NCBI GenBank assembly: GCA_947471745.1
Contig: CANJKZ010000505.1
Location: 186,001-250,000, forward strand
Direction of reading: 5' to 3'
Source: Closterium sp. Naga37s-1
Taxonomy: Eukaryota; Streptophyta; Zygnematophyceae; Desmidiales; Closteriaceae
Length of the DNA stretch: 64,000 bases
In this document: positions 11,401-21,894 of the stretch, piece by piece
Position numbering within the stretch: the stretch's first letter is position 1
Layout: each line of letters begins with the position of its first letter
The notes under the pieces: generated by a model
Seen by the model: only the letters and a program-made list of their open reading frames with translations
Database searches by the model: none
Told to the model about the DNA's origin: nothing
Program-made: the position numbers and the translations under genes

Positions 11401-13592
11401 GCACGCTCAGGCTCAGCACGCTCAGTACCTCGCGCAGGACCAGAGTCGACAGCTACCTCGACAGGCTCGACCGGGTCTACCAGGGAAACACCTGAGGGAG
11501 CAGGACCCTGGGGAGGCAGGGGGTCTACCAAAGCAGCACCTGGCGTGAGGAAGAGCGGCGGAGGGGGGAGCGGGGCAGTGCGGTAGGGGAAGAGACGGTA
11601 AAAGGGGACTGACTCGTCAAACGTGACGTCCTGAGAGGGGAAGACACGTCGCGAGGTGGGGTGGTAAAACTGCCAGCCAGGCGCGTCAGGGACAAAGCCC
11701 AGGAAGACACAAGGAACGGCACGGGAGGAGAGTTTGTCCGCGGACGTATCGCGGACAAAGGCACGAGATCCCAAGACACGGAACACAGACGCATCGCCAA
11801 CCGCTCCCGTCCAACGCAGTGTCGGCGAGGTCTCCGGAACGGAGACACGGGGCCAGAGGTTGAGCTGATGCGCGGCGTACCGGACCGCAAACGGCCACAG
11901 AAAATGGGGGGCAGCCGCATGGATCAAGGAGGTACGAGCGACCTCCATGACCAAGCCAATGCGGCGCTCAGCAACCCCATTCTGCTGAGGAGAGGCCGGA
12001 AGCGTGAACGTCTGCTCAATGCCCTCCCCCTGACAGAAGGCCTCCAAGAGGCCGGAGGAAAACTCGCCACCTCTGTCAGAGTGCAGTCGCAGGACGGGAA
12101 GGTCCGTGCGAAAGCGCCTCTCGAGCTGGAGACGAGTAGCGCGGATCCAAGGGATCAAGACAGCAGGGACCTCTCCCTTGGTGCGCAAGGGGAAGACCGT
12201 GGTGTAACGCGTGTAGTCGTCAACTACCAGCAGGAAGTAGCGCTCTCCGCCCTGTCCACGGACGCGGGCTGGGCCGCACACGTCCATGTGAAGGGTCTGC
12301 AGAGGAGCCTCCGTCGGGGGGAACTCAGAGGAGTGAGGAGTGGCACGCTGCCGCCCCTCGACACAGGGAAGGCAAGGAGGGGCAGGGGACGGTGGCAGGG
12401 GAGGCAGTGACCTGGGGAGACCAGAGACAAGGAAACGAGAGTGCATGCCACGAAGGCGCTGCATCGAAGGGTGCCCAAGGCGGTGGTGCCAGAGGACCGT
12501 CCGGTGCGACAGGGTGCGACACGAGCAGGGGGCAGACAACTGACCTGACGCAGACGCAGACGCCGCTACCTGAGGGGACTCAGTGGTCAGTGTGTACAAG
12601 TCCGACCCTGGCTGCCGAGTGAAGGTAGCCAGGTGACGACCCGTCTGGGCACACGTGCAGTGTGTCACACGCTCGTAGGCAGGGGTGAACTGGTGAACAC
12701 CCGCGTCCTGGAGCGCGGAACCCGCCACCAAGTTCGTAGAGAACGAGGGGAGGTAAAGGCCCGACAGTGTGCCGGACGAGACAGCAGGACAAGGGAGGGC
12801 AGTGGTGGAGGTCGCAAGGACCGGACCCCCTGAGGGGTCAGCTAGGGAGACAGCAACCGGCCTAGGGAGCTGCTCGAGGGCAGTGCGGTCGCGAAAGAAA
12901 CAGCGGGAAGCACCTGAGTCCAGTGTGAAGGTGTGCAGTGCCTCAGTAGACGCAGTACCTGAAGGCGCAGACTCACAAGCACCTGAAGCAGCAGACACAC
13001 CTGCACCTAGGGCAGCAGCCTCACCAGGACCAGGGGCAGCAGACGCACTATCACCTAGAGCGGCAGCCTCACCGGCACCTGGAGCAGCAGACTGGATACC
13101 GGGGTCAAGCGGCACACACAGGTGACAGGCTCCCTCGGCACTAGTAGACAATGCATACATTGCAGTGAGAATAGCATCATAGTCAAGACCAAAGATATCT
13201 ACCCTCTGCCTAAGCAGCTCCACCCAGTCGGGGAGCTCAGCGGCGTCGCCAAACTCTGTACGCCAAGCGTCGCTCAGACGGGCGAAGCAGCGGGACTCTG
13301 TGTGACCACGCGTCCCGCAAGGCTGACCAGTCCGGACACCCGTGCTAATAACGTACGGGCAGCGAGCAGAACTCAGCGACCCTGTACTCTGAGCGTACCA
13401 CTCACGAAGCTGCTGGGGCGAAAGAGTCTCGCGCGGACGATGCTGCTGCTGCACAGGGCCACTATAAGAAGCTCCCGAACTACCCACTCCAGGACGACGC
13501 CCACTACTGCCACCCCGACAACCCCAACTGGCGTACCACTCACGAAGCTGCTGGGGCGTGAGGGACACACGCGGACGGCCCTGGAGCTGCAT
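8485..13592 (-). pseudogene. Copia A pol (zinc motif, protease, integrase, RT, RNase H), frameshifted
   Basis: Two overlapping frames, 13592-10248 and 10290-8485, make one polyprotein. The upstream part has PQQLREWY motifs, a Cys/His motif (~13390-13290), protease TLDSGASRCFF, pre-integrase WHHRLGHPS, integrase (LHMDVCGP, LHSDRGGEF, PQQNGVAERR) and a Gly/Ala-repeat linker. The downstream part has the RT and RNase H (SCEAEIYAT, VDNKATIAL). A one-base deletion near 10310-10320 relative to copia B breaks the frame. The RT catalytic box reads CVDD instead of YVDD. No Gag UBN2-type domain is encoded upstream. The element is probably unable to make its own RT. Confidence 0.85.
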
Positions 13593-13599
13593 CTGGCCA

Positions 13600-14895
13600 C
13601 GCCAGGAGCAGTAGTAGAAGCAAGAGCAGCAGGAGCAGCAGTAGCAGTAGCAGCAGCAGTAACAGCAGTAGTAGCACGGGCAGGGCAGTGCTCACCAGTG
13701 GTGGGAAGGGTAGGCGCACGACGGAGGCGACTGCGGGGCCGCTACAGCGGCAGGGCGGGGCCGCGACCGCGGCAGGAAGCTCCGCGGCAGTTGCTGCAGG
13801 GCGGGACCGGGCCGCAACGGCGGCTGGTGCAGGGCAGGGACAGGGCCGCGACGATCGCTGTTGCAGGGGCGGCTGCTCCATGGGCGGCTGCTCCAGGGGC
13901 CAGGGGCGGCTCCTGCAGTGGCGGCTGCTCCAATGGCCAGGGGCGGCTGCTGCAGGGGCGGCCGCTCCAGGGGCCAGGGGCGGCTGCTGCAGTGGCGGCC
14001 GCTCCAGGGGCCAGGGGCGGCTGCTGCAGGGGCGGTTGCTCCAGGGGCGGCTGCTCCAGGGGCCCGGCGCGGGGTAGGACAAGGCGATGCGGCGGGCAGG
14101 GGCGACGCCGCGGGCAGGGCGATGCGGCGGGCAGGGGCGACGCCGCGGGCAGGGGCGACGCGGCGGGCAGGGCGACGCGGCGGGCAGTGGCGACGCCGCG
14201 GGCAGGGGCGACGCGGCGGGCAGGGCGACGCGGCGGGCAGGGGCGACGCCGCGTCAGTAGGAGGACGCGGCCGCGTCAGCTGCAGGGCTGGCGGGGCCGC
14301 GTCACGGCAGGGCGGGGCCGCGTCCGCGTCGACGGCAGGGCGGGGCCGCGACTGCGGCCTGACGGGGCCGCGGCTGCGGCCTGACGGGGCCGCGACTGCG
14401 ACCTGACGGGGTCGCGCGCTGGCCCGACGGGCCTGCAGAGGCTGCGTGCGGGCGGCGCGGGCCTGCAGGGGCGGCGCGCGGTCGGGCAGAAGCTGCGCGC
14501 GGGCGGCGTGGTCCTGCAGGGGCAGCGCGCCGACCTGACGGGCCTGCAGGGGCGGCTCTCGGGCCTGACGGGCCTGCAGAGGCGGCTCGGGGACCTGACG
14601 GGCCTGCAGAGGCGGCTCGAGGGCCTGACGGACCTGCAGGGGCGGCTCGAGGGCCGTACTAGCTTGCAGGGGCGGCGCACTGGCCTAGGGCAGCAGGAGG
14701 CAGCGCGAGGGCTGCAGGACGGCGTGTAGGCAGAACGAAGGGCGGGGCGCGCGAGGGCGCACTAGCAGAAAAAGGGCGCACGAGGGCGAACGAGCAGAGA
14801 CAGGCGCACGAGGGCGCACGTAAGGTAGGGCGCACGAGGGCGCTCCTAGCGGAATAGTGGGCCCGTAGTAGTAAGCGGTCCTAGGTGGCAACCTA
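13600..14895 (-). repeat. Copia A leader: GC-rich minisatellites in place of gag
   Basis: Between the PBS and the first codon of the ORF lie several GC-rich short tandem repeats: GGGGCGGCTGCTCCAGGGGC-type units (13865-14065), GGCGGGCAGGGGCGACGCC-type units (14085-14255) and CCTGACGGGCCTGCAGAGG-type units (14530-14670). Long ORFs here are side effects of high GC and lack domains. Confidence 0.6.
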
Positions 14896-14909
14896 GGCTC
14901 GTGATACCA

Positions 14910-15039
14910 TGTCAGAATCAACAAGAGTGATTGCACTAGGAAAGAGTTGGGTACAAGTAGGAAACCCTAAACTTACTGTACCCCATAGTAACTACCCCAC
15001 TACAGCCTAAACAAACTGTAGCAGACAGAACATTTGACA
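14910..15039 (-). repeat. Copia A 5' LTR (130 bp)
   Basis: Right copy of the terminal repeat, adjacent to the PBS at 14896-14909 and followed by the TSD GTTAA. Confidence 0.9.
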
Positions 15040-15592
15040 GTTAAGGGGGGAATTACTGTTCCCTTTGAACAGTACTTTCCAACTCACCCTTATCCTTATC
15101 TTCCTTGATTTCCTTGTGCCACGTGGCACTCTACTTTTCTTGCTTCTACTTTCTAGTCCCACGAAGTACTTTCCATCATTCGATCTTGCATGCTATACCA
15201 ACCTTGCTTGTATTCCCCAATATCAACTAATTCTCATTCAACTCTTCTTCAATTACTCAGTAACTTCTTCGCCTATTTCGCTAATAGTTCTTTCGCCAAA
15301 GTCTTCCGCCGCGTTTCATCCTCGACTTAGGGTACATTCCGCTGTGGACATTGTCCCAATCGATTTGTCCCAATCGATTTGTCCCAATCGATTTGTCCCA
15401 ATCGAGTGTACCGCTCCGAACCGAACTAAACCAGAGACGCGAAAATTTCGAAACTAGGGTGCAATTTGGTGTAATACGATGCAGTGCGGTAGAAACGATT
15501 GAGACACTTTTTATTGGGACATGTCCAGCGCGGAATATACCCTTAGTCGACCCCGCTAATTCTTTAGCGGACTTAGGTCGTCGGGCCTAACA
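15040..15592 (+). repeat. Gypsy 5' LTR (main part)
   Basis: Continues the LTR begun at 8119. It ends GGGCCTAACA at 15592, the same end as the 3' LTR at 30655. Without the 213-bp MITE at 15330-15542 plus the TTA duplication it would be close to the 338 bp of the 30318-30655 LTR. A weak primer-binding site may follow (TTTGTAACAGGAGCC at 15592-15607 region). Confidence 0.8.
15330..15542. mobile_element. Harbinger-like MITE in the gypsy LTR (213 bp)
   Basis: Terminal inverted repeats begin GGGTACATTCCGCTGTGGAC at the left and, read inverted, GGGTATATTCCGCGCTGGAC at the right. TTA is duplicated at 15327-15329 and 15543-15545; the uninterrupted LTR at 30600-30615 has a single TTA at this site, proving the insertion. 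TTA TSDs with G-rich ends suggest the PIF/Harbinger superfamily. It contains three tandem ATCGATTTGTCCCA units. Confidence 0.85.
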
Positions 15593-16207
15593 CTTTGTAA
15601 CAGGAGCCTTCGTGGGGAGCGACTTCCAACGAGCGACCGTCGACGACGAGACTACGACGTCATCGTCCCGCGGTGCCGACTTGCAGACTTGGAGTCGTCG
15701 AGCCAACATGGACGAGACCATGAACGCTCTCTCCAACGACATGGGCAACACGCTTGCTCAACTCATGCGCCAACTCGAACAGTTGTCGCTGGAAAATCGT
15801 CAGGTACGGGCTGAAATGCAACAGCTTCGTGAATTCGTGTCAATTTCTCATGGTCATGCCGCACCATCTCCTACACCCAACACGTCGACTGGCGCGGAAG
15901 CGCTGCCGGAACGTCGAAGCGCACTCAAGCCGCAAAAACCCGAGTCGTTCGACCCAAGTCAACGCGACGCGAACATGCGGACGTGGCTCTTCATGCTGAA
16001 CAACTACTTCGCTGCGAGCGGGGTGCAAGAGGCGAACACGCAGCAGCGGATCGAGTACTCCGTTACGCTGCTGAGGGGCCCGGCCTTGGAGTGGTGGCGC
16101 CAACTCACGCAAACTACTGTAAGAAGGGCTCAGACAGGCGGGCATCAACAGGGCGTGGGGCATGCAGCTGCAACTTCGAGCTTAGGGAGTTTAGCTTTGG
16201 GTGTTAC

Positions 16208-17479
16208 TGTCAGAATGTGATGTTTATCTAGCCTGCAGTGGGGTACTCTATAGCGAGTACAACCCAATCAGGGTTTCCTATATGTATCTCAACTGCTGCT
16301 AGTAAAAAAACTCTTTTTCCTGTTTCTGATTCTTGCCTAGCCTTTCGACATGCTATCAGAGCAGGTCGACCCTCCTGGGTCGATCCTGTGGGTGGGCCCC
16401 ACCCGATGCTTCCGCTGCTCTACTGCCTGTAGCGCGCCCCGGGCGCGTGCTGTTTCCTGCCTGCCGCGCGCTCCGGGCGCGCAGCGATTTTTCTTCCCGC
16501 CGCGCGCTCGGGGCGCGCGGCGGTTTTCTGCCCCGTCGAACCGCGCGTCGCCCCCTGTCGACCGTCGCGTCGCCCCCCGTCGCCCGACGCGGCCCGCGCG
16601 CGGCCCGTACGGGCTGCGCCAGGCCCGCGCATGGCCTGGGCAGCCCGCGTGCGGTTCGTCCCGAGCTTCTGACTGCGCCCCACCCCCGCTGTTGCCCGCG
16701 CTCCTGTGTTAGGGTTTAGGGGTGGAGAGTATGGGGGTGCCGGGTGTGTGAGCCGTCCCCTGCTCCTCCTCCTCCTCCGTCTCCCACTGCTGCAGCTGCC
16801 GCTGAGGGGGGTGGATGTGTTGGAGCCATCGGAGTGGTACGAGGGGGTGGCGTGTGAGCAGTGCTAGAGGTGCAGCAGGGAGTGTGTGAAAAGGGTGTGG
16901 GACAGCTGGGGGAAGTTGTGTGGAGGCAGTCATCTTGTCGTCCGCAGCGCCTGAAGTCCAGAGAGCCACGACCCCCTGTGGCCGTGTAGTCCGGGGCTCT
17001 GCGCCCGGTAGCCACAGTGTGAGCACTCCTGGTATCCAGAGAGCCACGACCCCCTGTGGCCGTGTAGTCCGAGGCTCTGCGCCCGGTAGCCACAGTGTGA
17101 GCACTCCTAGGAGCACAGCGAGCCAGCTGCGCCTGTCGCCGTGTAGTCCGGGTTTAGCCTGGTAGCGACAGTGTTGCGCACTCCTATTGCCCGTGTGTCT
17201 GCAGCTTCAGCCGTCGTCTCGCATCTTCTCGCCCCCACAGTTTCTCCTCCTCCTCACTTGCCCTCTGTGATAGCCTCTAGCTTTGCTTATCCTTGTGAAC
17301 TATTGCTCTGCTTGCTTGTTGTGTTGATGGTACCCCACTTTGACTATGGGGGTGTGTCAGAATGTGATGTTTATCTAGCCTGCAATGGGGTACTCTATAG
17401 CGAATACAACCCAATTAGGGTTTCCTATATGTATCTCAACTCTCTTTCCTGTTTCTGATTCTTGCCTAGCCTTTCGACA
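16208..17479 (+). mobile_element. TRIM (short non-coding copia-type LTR element, 1.27 kb)
   Basis: LTRs at 16208-16350 (143 bp) and 17355-17479 (125 bp) start TGTCAGAATG and end CTTTCGACA; the first has an ~18-bp length difference. A perfect TSD GTTAC flanks them (16203-16207, 17480-17484). A PBS TGCTATCAGAGCAGG directly follows the 5' LTR at 16351, matching initiator-Met tRNA usage. A PPT CTATGGGGGTG directly precedes the 3' LTR. The ~1 kb interior encodes nothing recognisable and has a GC-rich part (16435-16680) and tandem units (16960-17165). Confidence 0.85.
16960..17165 (+). repeat. Tandem repeat inside the TRIM
   Basis: About 2.7 units of ~76 bp, each containing CCCTGTGGCCGTGTAGTCCG, a GCCCGGTAGCCACAGTGTGA block and GCACTCCT; the last unit is diverged. 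Confidence 0.7.
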
Positions 17480-17985
17480 GTTACCACGGTTCCGACGACA
17501 TGGGAAGGATTTGAAGCGGCGCTGAAAAGTAGGTTCGACTTGGTGAATGCCTCCGAAGCTGCTAGGAAGCGTCTGCGTCATTTCCGACAGATAGGAAACG
17601 TCCAGGAGTACACACGGCGGTTCTTGAGCATCTGCAACGAAATAGATGACATCACGGAAGCAGAGATGTGGGATCGCTACCTCGAAGGATTGAAGCCGGA
17701 CATAGCGGAGATCATAGCGATTCATGGGTTGTCCACCTTTGAGTCGGTAGTCGCAGCAGCAGAACGCGTCGACGCAGTACGAAGCCAACGGGGTCGTGAC
17801 GATCGCGATAGGGGATACAACAGACTGATTAACGACGCTCGATCGAGAAACGGACCATCGCCCATGGAGATTGGTGCAGTCAACAGTGACGGCTCACAGA
17901 AGACGGGTTTTAGGGGGAACTGTCACTACTGCAAAAAGCCGGGACACATGAAGCGGGACTGCCGACACCTTAAGGAGCAGCAGCA

Positions 17986-18028
17986 GGGAAACGGAGACCG
18001 CCAGTAGATAGCGGGTCGCTAGCTGGTG
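17986..18028 (+). promoter_or_regulatory. Candidate -1 ribosomal frameshift signal between gag and pol
   Basis: The heptamer GGGAAAC (17986-17992) is in the correct phase for slipping: in the Gag frame it reads G GGA AAC. A 6-nt spacer follows, then an outer stem CGCCAG (17999-18004) with CTGGTG (18023-18028) enclosing an inner hairpin TAGCG-GGT-CGCTA (18009-18021). The Gag stop lies inside the structure. A -1 slip enters exactly the open pol frame, which has no stop from 17992 on. Confidence 0.7.
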
Positions 18029-21000
18029 TGGACGCTTCCGAACCCGCCAAGTCAACCGACGTAGAGGAGACAGCTCTAGAGCAGTCATTTACGCCGAACT
18101 CGGTAGACACTGTTGATCGTCAAGTCGTGCTTCTTGGGAAGCTTCGCATTGTTCAAGTCAAAATTATTGTAGACAGCGGAGCTAGCCACTCATTTGTCTC
18201 TTCTTCATTAGTTAGTCGTCTCCATCTCGAAGCAGATTCAGCAGTCAACTTCAAGGACGCGCGTATGGTAGATGGGCCGCCACTTCACATAGGACCGGTC
18301 ATTCGCAAGTTGCGCGTAGTGCTAGGACCCATCACAGTTAGGCATGATTTCGACTCTGCGACGCTGGACGGTTACGACTTCATCTTCGGTAGGGATTGGC
18401 TATGGACGGTTAGTACTCAGTTCGATTGGACTCAGGGAAGCTGCAGCGTCAAGGTAGATGGCGAGCTCCGGGAGCTGCCACAGTCGAGTGATGGGGCCAC
18501 ATCCTCCACAGCCATCATCAATGCTGTTCGTGTGCGGCAGCTGGTGAAGCGTGCGGCACGGATCTTCGCGGTTTTCCTTGAGGAGGTGGAAGCTGAGGAG
18601 GGGAAAGGAGGGAGTGCACCAATTGGTGAGAAGGCGACTCTTCCTGCTGAGGTGAGTGCACTGTTAGCAGAGTTCGCAGACGTCCTCCCCGACGAGTTGC
18701 CCCCAGGGTTGCCTCCCAGCCGAGCAGTAGACCATCGGATAGAGTTAGAGCCGGGGAGCAGGCCAGTAGCGAAGCCGCAGTGGAGGTTGAGTCCAGCAAA
18801 GACAGAGGAGATGACGCAGCAGGTTAGGCACTTTCTCGCGCAGGGTTTCATTCAGCCATCTAGATCGCCTTGGGCATCACCAATCCTTTTCGCACCCAAG
18901 AAAGACGGAGGGTTACGGATGTGCATAGATTACCACGCACTGAACGCCGCCACCGTCAAGAATAGGTTTCCGGTGCCGAGAGTAGAGGATCTCCTAGATG
19001 CAGTGCAGGGCGCTAGAGTTTTCTCCAAGATCGACCTTCGTTCGGGTTACCACCAGATTCGTGTATTTCCAGAGGACCAGCACAAGACGGCGTTTCGTAC
19101 GAAGCAGGGGTTGTACGAGTTTAGGGTTCTACCGTTCGGATTGACCAACGCCCCAGCGCCGTTTCAGACGCTCATGAACACCGTCCTCTCCGAGTTCCTA
19201 GGTTCGTTCGTTGTAGTTTACCTAGACGACATTCTCATATTTTCCAAGACGAAATAAGAGCACGTGCAGCACTTGCAGAAGGTCTTCGAGGTTTTACGGA
19301 GGGAGCAGCTGTACGCTAAGCAGTCGAAGTGCGAATTCTTTCTCCTCCAAGGACACGTCGTATCCGCTAGTGGCATTAGGACCGACCCGAAGAAGATCGC
19401 AACAGTACAGGATTGGGTAGCACCGACCTCAGTCAAGGAGTTGCAGAGCTTTCTCGGATTTGCCAATTACTATCGTCGTTTCGTTCAGGATTACGCATCG
19501 AGCGCTAGTTCACTCACCGACCTACTTCGGAAGGGCGTAGATTTCGATTGGGGCCCAGCGCAGCAGCAGGCGTTCGAGCAGATGAAGAAGTCGCTCACGT
19601 CTTCACCGACACTGTCGTACCCAGATCCCACTCGCCCATACAGATCGACACTGTACGACACTGTACGTTGTAGTGACCGACGCATCAGATCGGGCCATAG
19701 GAGCAGTGCTTCTTCAGGACCAGGGACGCGGGTTGCAGCCGATCGTGTACGAGTCACGTAAGCTTAGGGGAGCGGAGCTGAACTATCCGATTCACGACAA
19801 GGAGGCGCTTGGATTATCCATGCGTATAAGGTGTGGAGGTGCTACCTAGAGGGGGCAGATAGTGTTATACGCATGGACCATTGCTCGCTTCGCTTTCTCA
19901 AGTCGCAGCCGCAGCTGAGTCGTCGCCAGGCTAGGTGGATGGAGTTCATGGAGGGGAGCTTTTACTACAGGATAGAGTACAAGCCAGGCGTGCGCAACCC
20001 AGTACAGTAGATCCGCTCACTCACCCTAGTTGCCAGCTCGCTAGTCTCACAGTCACTGCTGGCCACCCACTACTCACAGCACTCTTCGAGCACGGTTACA
20101 CAGTAGATCCCGACTTCACACCGCAGCCGCCCGCAGGAGCAGAGGTGCAGGGTAGTGTCTACATACGGAAGGGTACCACACGGATTTGGGTTCCAGCCTA
20201 CCGCCCTCTTCGACAGCTCCTTCTCTCAGAGGCGCACGACGTCGTTAGTGCAGGTCACTTTGGAGCAGATAAGACGGCTAAGACGCTTAGTCGCACGTAC
20301 TACTGGCCCGGGCTTGCAGCAGACGTAGAGGATTACATTCGCTCGTGCGACACGTGTCAGCGTACGAAGTCCTCTCGCCAGCGCAAAGCAGGACTCTTGC
20401 AGCCAATTCCACCGCCCGACCGCCCTTGGCAAGTAGTTACCATGGACCTCATCATGGCTTTACCGCGCATAGTTAGAGATCACGACGCCATCTTCGTGGT
20501 AGTGGATAAGTTTTCTCGAGCAGCGCACTTCATCCCCACGCACGGCAAGGTCACAGCAGAGGAAGCCGCGACGCTGTTCGTAGATAACGTAGTCCGACTG
20601 CACGGGGTTCCCGATTCCATCATCTCAGACCGCGACCCTCGTTTCACTTCAAAGTTCTGGAAGCAGCTTTTCGCACTGTTTGGGACTCGCTTAGCCATAT
20701 CGTCTGCATGCCATCCAGAGACAGACGGACAGACAGAGCGTGTGAACCAGACCTTGGAGCAGATTCTTCGCAACATCACGATGCACAACGCAGCCGCATG
20801 GGACAAGAAGCTGAGCATGGCCGAGTTCGCCTACAACAACACGCACCACTCGTCCACATGCATGTCACCGTTCTTTGCACTTTACGGTCAGCACCATAAT
20901 GTCCCCACTCGTGTCGATCTCACACCCACTGTCCCTCGTGCGGACAACTTCCACCAGCATCTCACATTCATCCATGATCACATGAGGAAGCACCTTGAGC

Positions 21001-21521
21001 TCGCAAATGCACGCATGGCACGCACCACCAACCGCAGTCGTCGTGAGGTGTCGTTCGCAGTCGGCGACCGTGTTCTCTTGGATAGCCGCAACCTCCGACT
21101 GCCACAGGACAGCAAGCTTCGTCCACGTTTCATTGGTCCATTCGTCATTGAGCACGCACTTGGTCCAGTCGCATACCGCCTCCGCCTTCCCGCTCATTTC
21201 CGCATGCACCCGTGATTCCACGTGTCTCTTCTTCGACCTTACACCGATCCCAATGCCACCTTCTCGGGCCGTGATCGCAATCCACTGCCGGTAGCTGTTG
21301 ACACCGACGAGCCCGACTACCAGATCCAGCGCATCCTCAGGCACCGTCGCCGTCTGCAGGGGGGTGTCCCTTTCATCGACTTCTTGGTTCGTTGGCGTGG
21401 TTACGACGCAGCCGACGACAGCTGGGTTCCTTCGTCCTCACTGTCTCCTGACAACGCTTACCTCCAAGCGTACCTTCAGTCTGCAGGCGCCGCGTACGTC
21501 GCCTCCTTGGGAGGGGGGTAG
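17992..21521 (+). pseudogene. Gypsy Pol: protease, RT, RNase H, integrase, chromodomain (broken)
   Basis: The protease motif is VDSGASHSFV (~18170). RT has YLDDILIFS (~19219-19245). RNase H begins [15 protein letters not shown] (~19672). The integrase has an HHCC zinc region (GHFGADKT...CDTCQRTK) and DDE motifs (TMDLIMALP, ISDRDPRF, HPETDGQTERVNQ). A chromodomain (VPFIDFLVRWRGYDAADDSW) ends the protein, marking a chromovirus. Breaks: an in-frame TAA at 19255-19257, a 10-bp tandem duplication GACACTGTAC near 19650-19665 that shifts the frame in RNase H, at least one more stop near 20008, and an in-frame TGA at 21213-21215 before the chromodomain. This copy cannot make its own Pol. Confidence 0.85.
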
Positions 21522-21742
21522 TGTTAAGGGAGGATTTACTGTTCCCTTTGAACAGTACTTTCCAACTTACCCTTATCCTTATCTTCCTTGATTTCCTTGT
21601 GCCACGTGGCACTCTACTTTTCTTGCTTCTACTTTCTAGTCCCACGAAGTACTTTCCATCATTCGATCTTGCATGCTATATCAACCTTGCTTGTATTCCC
21701 CAATATCAACAAATTCTCATTCAACTCTTCTTCAATTACTCA
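21522..21742 (+). repeat. Gypsy 3' LTR, truncated
   Basis: Starts TGTTAAGGG right after a purine tract GGGAGGGGGG (PPT). It matches the LTR at 30318 until AATTACTCA at ~21742 and then stops at the copia B junction. Confidence 0.85.
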
Positions 21743-21765
21743 ACCCTAAACCCTGCTCGATACCA
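21743..21765. other. Junction: filler plus extra PBS copy at the left end of copia B
   Basis: Between the broken gypsy LTR and the copia B LTR lie ACCCTAAAC (resembling plant telomere repeat CCCTAAA or a tRNA 3' arm) and CCTGCTCGATACCA at 21752-21765. That 14-mer is identical to the copia B PBS (complement) at 29022-29035. It does not belong outside a normal 3' LTR. Confidence 0.7.
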
Positions 21766-21894
21766 TGAGAAGAAACAAGGAATGAATGAACTATGAATGA
21801 ATTGAGTACAAGTAATAACCCTAATTGGGTTGTACCCCTTATGGGCTACCCCACTATAACCTACACAATATGCATGAGCTATAATGTTCTGACA
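21766..21894 (-). repeat. Copia B 3' LTR (129 bp)
   Basis: Left terminal repeat, followed on the right by the PPT hairpin CACCCCCATAGGCAAAGTGG. Confidence 0.85.

Larger units (their letters stand above)
8125..15039 (-). mobile_element. Copia A: Ty1/copia LTR retrotransposon, 6.9 kb, gag-less
   Basis: LTRs of 130 bp at 8125-8254 and 14910-15039 (TGTCAG...TTTGACA) differ at one base seen by eye. A perfect 5-bp TSD GTTAA is at 8120-8124 and 15040-15044. The PBS (minus-strand TGGTATCACGAGCC, initiator-Met type) is at 14896-14909. The conserved PPT hairpin and 3' block lie at 8255-8420. The element sits one base inside the gypsy 5' LTR. The Gag N-terminal domain found in copia B is absent. Confidence 0.9.
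15708..18007 (+). pseudogene. Gypsy Gag, interrupted by a TRIM
   Basis: Gag starts at the ATG at 15708 (the frame is open from 15612). It shows a Leu-rich coiled coil (LAQLMRQLEQLSLENRQV) and the start of a retrotransposon gag domain ending ALEWWRQLTQTT near 16115. The domain resumes after the TRIM at 17485 (TTWEGFEAALKSRF...). A CCHC zinc knuckle CHYCKKPGHMKRDC lies near 17921-17962. The stop TAG is at 18005-18007. About 90 bases between ~16117 and 16207 do not look like gag and may be another small insertion. Confidence 0.8.

Noticed and set aside
13122..14406. Gly/Arg-rich plus ORFs in the copia A leader
   Set aside because: GC-rich minisatellite on the non-element strand; no domain.
21743..21753. 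Interstitial telomere repeat
   Set aside because: Only about 1.5 units of CCCTAAA; too short, and a tRNA 3' arm explains it as well.
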